Shown here: in pieces, positions 60,848 through 64,000 of the stretch
Numbering within the stretch: position 1 is the first letter of the stretch
Layout: every line of letters begins with the position of its first letter
DNA from: Aeromonas piscicola
GTDB lineage: Bacteria; Pseudomonadota; Gammaproteobacteria; Enterobacterales; Aeromonadaceae
Direction: 5' to 3'
Assembly (NCBI RefSeq): GCF_000820005.1
Contig: NZ_CDBL01000034.1
Coordinates: forward strand, 236,208-300,207
DNA length: 64,000 nucleotides
Made by a program: the position numbers and the translations under genes
Notes under the pieces: generated by a model
Databases searched by the model: none
What the model was told of the DNA's origin: nothing
Seen by the model: only the letters and a program-made list of their open reading frames with translations

Positions 60848-60877
60848 ACGGGCCCTGCGGGGCCCGTTTTCTTTTTG
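60848..60877 (+). terminator. Terminator of pstS
   Basis: ACGGGCCC-tgcg-GGGCCCGT followed by TTTCTTTTT, 18 bases past the stop. Confidence 0.9.
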
Positions 60878-60992
60878 AGTGGATCCACAATGGCGACATG
60901 TGACCACTTTCGCCGAACAGCATGATTTGTCGACTTGCGCCGGACGCCCGCATTTCCGAAAATAGGGCATCTTTATGGTGAAGGACACCTCC

Positions 60993-61799
60993 ATGACATC
61001 TCCCCTGTTCAAGCTCGGCCTGGCGGCACTCTGTTCCACCCTGCTGGCCAGCTGTGCCCAGTCTCCTACCGGTCGTAGCCAGATGCTGCTGTTCTCGCCC
61101 CAGCAGATGAGCAAGCTGGGGGCCGACTCCTTCGAAGAGATGAAGAAGCAGGAGAAGGTGAGCAAGGATGCCAGGATGAATGCTTATGTCTCCTGTGTCG
61201 CCAAGGCGGTGACCGCCCAGGTGCCGAGCCAGTACGGCATCACCAGCTGGGAAGTGGTGGTGTTTGACTCCAAGCAGGTCAACGCCTTCGCCCTGCCCGG
61301 CGGCAAGATCGGGGTCTACAGCGGCCTGCTCAAGGTCGCCAAGAACCAGGATCAGCTCGCCACCGTCATCGGCCACGAGCTGACCCACGTGCTGGCCCAG
61401 CACTCCAACGAGCGGCTATCCCGCAGCCAGCTGACCGGTCTCGGTCTGGCGGCGGCCGACATCGCCATGGGCAGCAGCGAGTATCGCGGCGCCACCATGG
61501 CGGCGCTGGGACTCGGGGTCGAGGTGGGCGTCATGCTGCCCTATGGCCGCGAGCAGGAGAGTGAGGCAGACCGCCTCGGTCTGGATCTGATGGCCCGCGC
61601 CGGCTTCAATCCCGCCGAAGCAGTTCCCCTGTGGCAGAACATGAGTGCCGCCGCCGGTGGCAAGGCGCCGCCGCAACTGCTCTCCACCCACCCCAGCAAC
61701 GAGAACCGGATCGCCGAGCTGCAGGCGCTGCAGGCTGAAGCTATGCCGCTCTACGAACAGGCCCGCGCCGCCGGTCTGGTGCCCCAATGCAAGGCGTAA
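60993..61799 (+). CDS. loiP: M48-family metalloprotease lipoprotein (LoiP/YggG-like)
   Basis: Outer-membrane-associated zinc protease, 268 residues. Lipoprotein signal (LGLAALCSTLLASC, Cys near 21), then GRSQMLLFSPQQMSKLGADSFEEMK, VVVFDSKQVNAFALPGGKIGVYSGLL, the zinc motif HELTH in ATVIGHELTHVLAQHSNERLS near residue 131, and the distal Glu in REQESEADRLGLDLMARAGFNP. Ends LSTHPSNENRIAEL. ATG 60993 puts the signal at the N-terminus; an earlier ATG at 60975 lacks an RBS. Overlaps the next gene by 13 bases. Confidence 0.9.
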   Translation: MTSPLFKLGLAALCSTLLASCAQSPTGRSQMLLFSPQQMSKLGADSFEEMKKQEKVSKDARMNAYVSCVAKAVTAQVPSQYGITSWEVVVFDSKQVNAFALPGGKIGVYSGLLKVAKNQDQLATVIGHELTHVLAQHSNERLSRSQLTGLGLAAADIAMGSSEYRGATMAALGLGVEVGVMLPYGREQESEADRLGLDLMARAGFNPAEAVPLWQNMSAAAGGKAPPQLLSTHPSNENRIAELQALQAEAMPLYEQARAAGLVPQCKA

Positions 61800-62293
61800 G
61801 CCTGCGCATGGCGCGGCCCGATGATGCCCCTGCCATGACGGTGATGCAGCGGGCCAGCTGGCTCGCGGCCTATTGCGAGGTGCTCGGTGCCGACATGCTG
61901 GCCCAGCTTTCGGTGACCGAGCACCTGCAGATCTGGCAGAGCCGGCTCGCCGAATCCGGCCCCAGGCCCATGCTGCTCTGCCAGGGCGAGGTGGTCATAG
62001 GCCTGCTCTACTGGCAGCTCGTGCTGGATGGCACAGAGCCGAACGCCCTGATCCGCGCCTTTTACCTGCATCCCGATCACTGGCGCCAGGGCCATGGCAA
62101 GCGGCTGTGGCAGGCGGTGGCCATGCAGATGCGTCGCGCCGGCTGCGACAGCGTCAGATTGTGGCTGCTCGATGGCAACCGGATCGGCGAGGGGTTTTAC
62201 CTGAGGCGCGGCTTCGTCTTCGACGGTCAGGCGCGCACCCTGATGAGCCTTGGTCAGGCTTGCCTGCAACGGCAAATGTCCCGTTTGCTTTGA
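61787..62293 (+). CDS. GNAT-family N-acetyltransferase
   Basis: 168-residue acetyl-CoA-dependent transferase. Motif A is visible (LIRAFYLHPDHWRQGHGKRLWQAVAMQMRRAGCDSVRLWLLDGNRIGEGFYLRRGF); the Q/R-x-x-G-x-G/A acetyl-CoA loop reads RQGHGK. Starts within the end of the protease gene (13-base overlap), so translationally coupled. Substrate unknown. Confidence 0.88.
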   Translation: MQGVSLRMARPDDAPAMTVMQRASWLAAYCEVLGADMLAQLSVTEHLQIWQSRLAESGPRPMLLCQGEVVIGLLYWQLVLDGTEPNALIRAFYLHPDHWRQGHGKRLWQAVAMQMRRAGCDSVRLWLLDGNRIGEGFYLRRGFVFDGQARTLMSLGQACLQRQMSRLL

Positions 62294-62403
62294 TCTCTCT
62301 CCCATTTTTCGCCCTCGGTCACTTTATTTTTTTTGCGAATTAATACAATGTGCTGCTCTGGACAGGCTGAGGTGAGGTGACTCACCGACAAGGGAGTGTG
62401 GGC

Positions 62404-63306
62404 ATGTATTACGGCTTTGATATTGGTGGCACCAAGATAGCGTTCGCCGTGTATGACGGCGCCTTGAACCTCTGCCATGAGGAGCGCATGAGTACGCCCG
62501 GCAACGATTACGAGGGGTTGCAGCAGCTCATCCGTGACCGGGTCGAGCAGGCGGACGCCCGCTTCGGCGCGAGAGGCGCGGTGGGCATCGGCTTTCCCGG
62601 CATCCTCAATCGGCACGATCACAGCATAGTGGCGGCGAACCTGCCCTCCATCAATGGTCGCCATCTGGGCGCCGATCTGGCCGAGCTGCTGGGTCGCCCG
62701 GTCAAGGTGGACAACGATGCCAACTGCTTCCTCTGGTCGGAAGTGCACCAGGGGGCTGCGGCCGGGGCAGACAGCGCGCTGGGAGTCACCATAGGCACAG
62801 GTATCGGCGGCGCCGTCTATCTGGCGGGCAAGCTGATCCAGGGCCGCAACTGGCTGGCAGGGGAGATAGGCCACTATCCGCTACCGGCCACCATGCTGAT
62901 GAAGTATCCCGATTTGCCTCGTCCCCGTTGTGGCTGCGGTCGCCTGGTCTGTTTTGAAACCTATGCATCTGGTACCGGGCTGGAGCGGCTCTATCACCAT
63001 TTTCATGGCCAGCGTGCCAGCGGTCACCAGATAGTAGGGCGCTTCGAGGCCCATGAGCCCCATGCGGTGGCCACGGTCGACTGCTGGCTCGAGATCATGG
63101 CTGCCGGGCTTGCCACCGCCATCTCTGTGGTTGATCCCGAGGTGGTGGTGCTGGGAGGCGGCCTGAGTGGCCTGCCTGCCCTGTACCAACAGCTGCCGCT
63201 GCGTCTGCCCGGCCATCTGCTGCCCGGTGTCGCCCTGCCCGAGATCCGCCAGGCCCGCTTTGGTGGCGCCGGCGGGGTGCGCGGCGCGGCCTTGCTCAAT
63301 TTATGA
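62404..63306 (+). CDS. nagK: N-acetylglucosamine kinase NagK (ROK family)
   Basis: Phosphorylates GlcNAc recovered from peptidoglycan or chitin. The 300-residue product has the ROK ATP motif FDIGGTKIAFAVYD, catalytic Asp in VKVDNDANCFLWSE, GTGIGGAVYLAGKLIQGRNWLAGEIGHYPLP and the zinc-binding CGCGRLVCFETYASG. Length and motifs match E. coli NagK (303). ATG 62404 follows AAGGGAG. cutC follows after a hairpin. Confidence 0.94.
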   Translation: MYYGFDIGGTKIAFAVYDGALNLCHEERMSTPGNDYEGLQQLIRDRVEQADARFGARGAVGIGFPGILNRHDHSIVAANLPSINGRHLGADLAELLGRPVKVDNDANCFLWSEVHQGAAAGADSALGVTIGTGIGGAVYLAGKLIQGRNWLAGEIGHYPLPATMLMKYPDLPRPRCGCGRLVCFETYASGTGLERLYHHFHGQRASGHQIVGRFEAHEPHAVATVDCWLEIMAAGLATAISVVDPEVVVLGGGLSGLPALYQQLPLRLPGHLLPGVALPEIRQARFGGAGGVRGAALLNL

Positions 63307-63329
63307 GATCAGATGTGCTGTCTGATCTC
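63305..63329 (+). other. Stem-loop between nagK and cutC
   Basis: GAGATCAGA and TCTGATCTC, exact complements around a seven-base loop, begin at the nagK stop. No T-run follows; the cutC RBS (AAAGGAG) lies just beyond, so it may tune cutC expression. Confidence 0.5.
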
Positions 63330-63347
63330 TCCAATAAAGGAGTCATC

Positions 63348-64000
63348 ATGACCCGTCTTGAAATTTGTATCGACAACCTGGAATCCCTGTTCACCGCCCA
63401 GCAAGCAGGCGCGGATCGCATCGAGCTTTGCTCTGCGCTGGGACTGGGTGGCCTGACCCCCTCTTATGGCTTTATGCAGCTGGCTGCACGCCACGCCAGC
63501 ATCCCCGTCTACGCCATGATCCGCCCCCGCGCCGGGGATTTTTGCTTCAGCGCCGACGAGTTTGAACTGATGCTGGCGGATATCGCCGCCGCCCGCGCCG
63601 CCGGGTTGCAGGGGGTAGTGATCGGCCTGCTGGATCAAGAGGGGCGGGTGCCCGCCGACCAGCTGCGCCAGCTGGTGGCTGCGGCCGGGCCGCTCGGCGT
63701 CACCTTCCATCGCGCCATTGACCTTTCCTCCGACTGGCGGCTGGATCTGGAGACGATAGTCGCTGCCGGCTGCGAGCGCATCCTGAGCTCGGGTCATGCG
63801 CCGACCGCGTTGGCGGGGCTGGAAACTCTGCAGGCCATGCAGCAGGTGCTGGCGGGCCGTGCCAGCCTGATGCCCGGTGCCGGGGTCAATGCCGACAACG
63901 TGCGCACCATACTGGAGTTCACCGGAGTGAGCGAGGTACACATGTCCGGCATGGGCTGGCGTGGCGGCATGGTGCCCCATGGCGTCAACATGGGCACCTC
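63348..64000 (+). CDS. cutC: CutC family protein (partial, runs off window)
   Basis: TIM-barrel protein historically linked to copper homeostasis; its actual reaction is unsettled. The 217 codons present show the family signature: MTRLEICIDNLESLFTAQQAGADRIELCSALGLGGLTPSYGFM, VYAMIRPRAGDFCFS, GVVIGLLDQEGRVP, VTFHRAIDLSSDWRLDLETIVAAGCERILSSGHAPTALAGLETLQ. About 30 C-terminal residues lie outside the window. Start at 63348 follows AAAGGAG. Confidence 0.93.
   Translation, partial: MTRLEICIDNLESLFTAQQAGADRIELCSALGLGGLTPSYGFMQLAARHASIPVYAMIRPRAGDFCFSADEFELMLADIAAARAAGLQGVVIGLLDQEGRVPADQLRQLVAAAGPLGVTFHRAIDLSSDWRLDLETIVAAGCERILSSGHAPTALAGLETLQAMQQVLAGRASLMPGAGVNADNVRTILEFTGVSEVHMSGMGWRGGMVPHGVNMGT

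Overview
The window is a stretch of a gammaproteobacterial chromosome, most likely Aeromonas. GC content is high (around 60%). The core genes include smc-zipA-ligA in the order also seen in Pseudomonas, an anaerobic NrdDG reductase, PhoBR/PstS, a PliI-type lysozyme inhibitor (a family first described in Aeromonas) and periplasmic MalS. No rRNA, tRNA, CRISPR array, prophage or intact insertion sequence was seen. The genus call is inference from gene content; no database search was possible.

Layout. 1-2 kb: the 5' part of an ABC-F ATPase gene, preceded by a strong-RBS short reading frame. 2-10 kb: PliI lysozyme inhibitor, PepO peptidase, TilS, a diguanylate cyclase, a CPA2 antiporter and a patatin lipase. 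10-13 kb: a TetR regulator with an alpha/beta hydrolase, and a NarL-type response regulator whose 3' end is repeated twice more. 13-19 kb: a GST-like protein, MalS amylase and a four-gene GtrA/GtrB glycosylation operon. 19-24 kb: peptidoglycan genes (L,D-transpeptidase and MepK), a small lipoprotein, a TRIC-family channel and CysZ. 24-31 kb: smc, zipA, ligA. 31-36 kb: an orphan binding protein, nrdD-nrdG behind tandem NrdR boxes, a Pmp3-like peptide and MliC. 36-41 kb: a GlcNAc-transferase-like protein, a binding protein, and a MarR/HlyD/FUSC-like efflux operon behind a perfect 17-bp inverted repeat. 42-47.5 kb: a malate-type operon (2HCT transporter, malic enzyme, CitA/DcuS-type kinase, CitB/DcuR-type regulator). 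47.6-49.7 kb: a divergent LysR/aldo-keto reductase pair flanked by two diverged copies of the response regulator 3' end plus terminator, i.e. an inserted cassette. 49.8-55 kb: EamA exporter, AraC regulator, and an aldehyde dehydrogenase with a sigma-54 promoter beside its AcoR-like activator. 55-64 kb: a membrane diguanylate cyclase, VOC protein, phoBR-pstS with Pho boxes, LoiP-like protease, GNAT, NagK and CutC (truncated by the window end).

How the genes work together. Several blocks are self-contained sense-and-respond units: MarR with its pump; TetR with its hydrolase, sharing an operator-like motif; AcoR-like activator with its aldehyde dehydrogenase; a two-component system with a malate transporter and malic enzyme; PhoBR with PstS. 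Envelope defence and remodelling is a recurring theme (PliI, MliC, L,D-transpeptidase, MepK, GtrAB, LoiP). The most unusual signals are local duplications that alter gene ends or starts: the tripled response regulator tail, the repeat-flanked LysR/AKR cassette, and the duplicated ribosome-binding site and start of the AcoR-like gene. The possible translational-attenuation leader before the ABC-F gene is also unusual.
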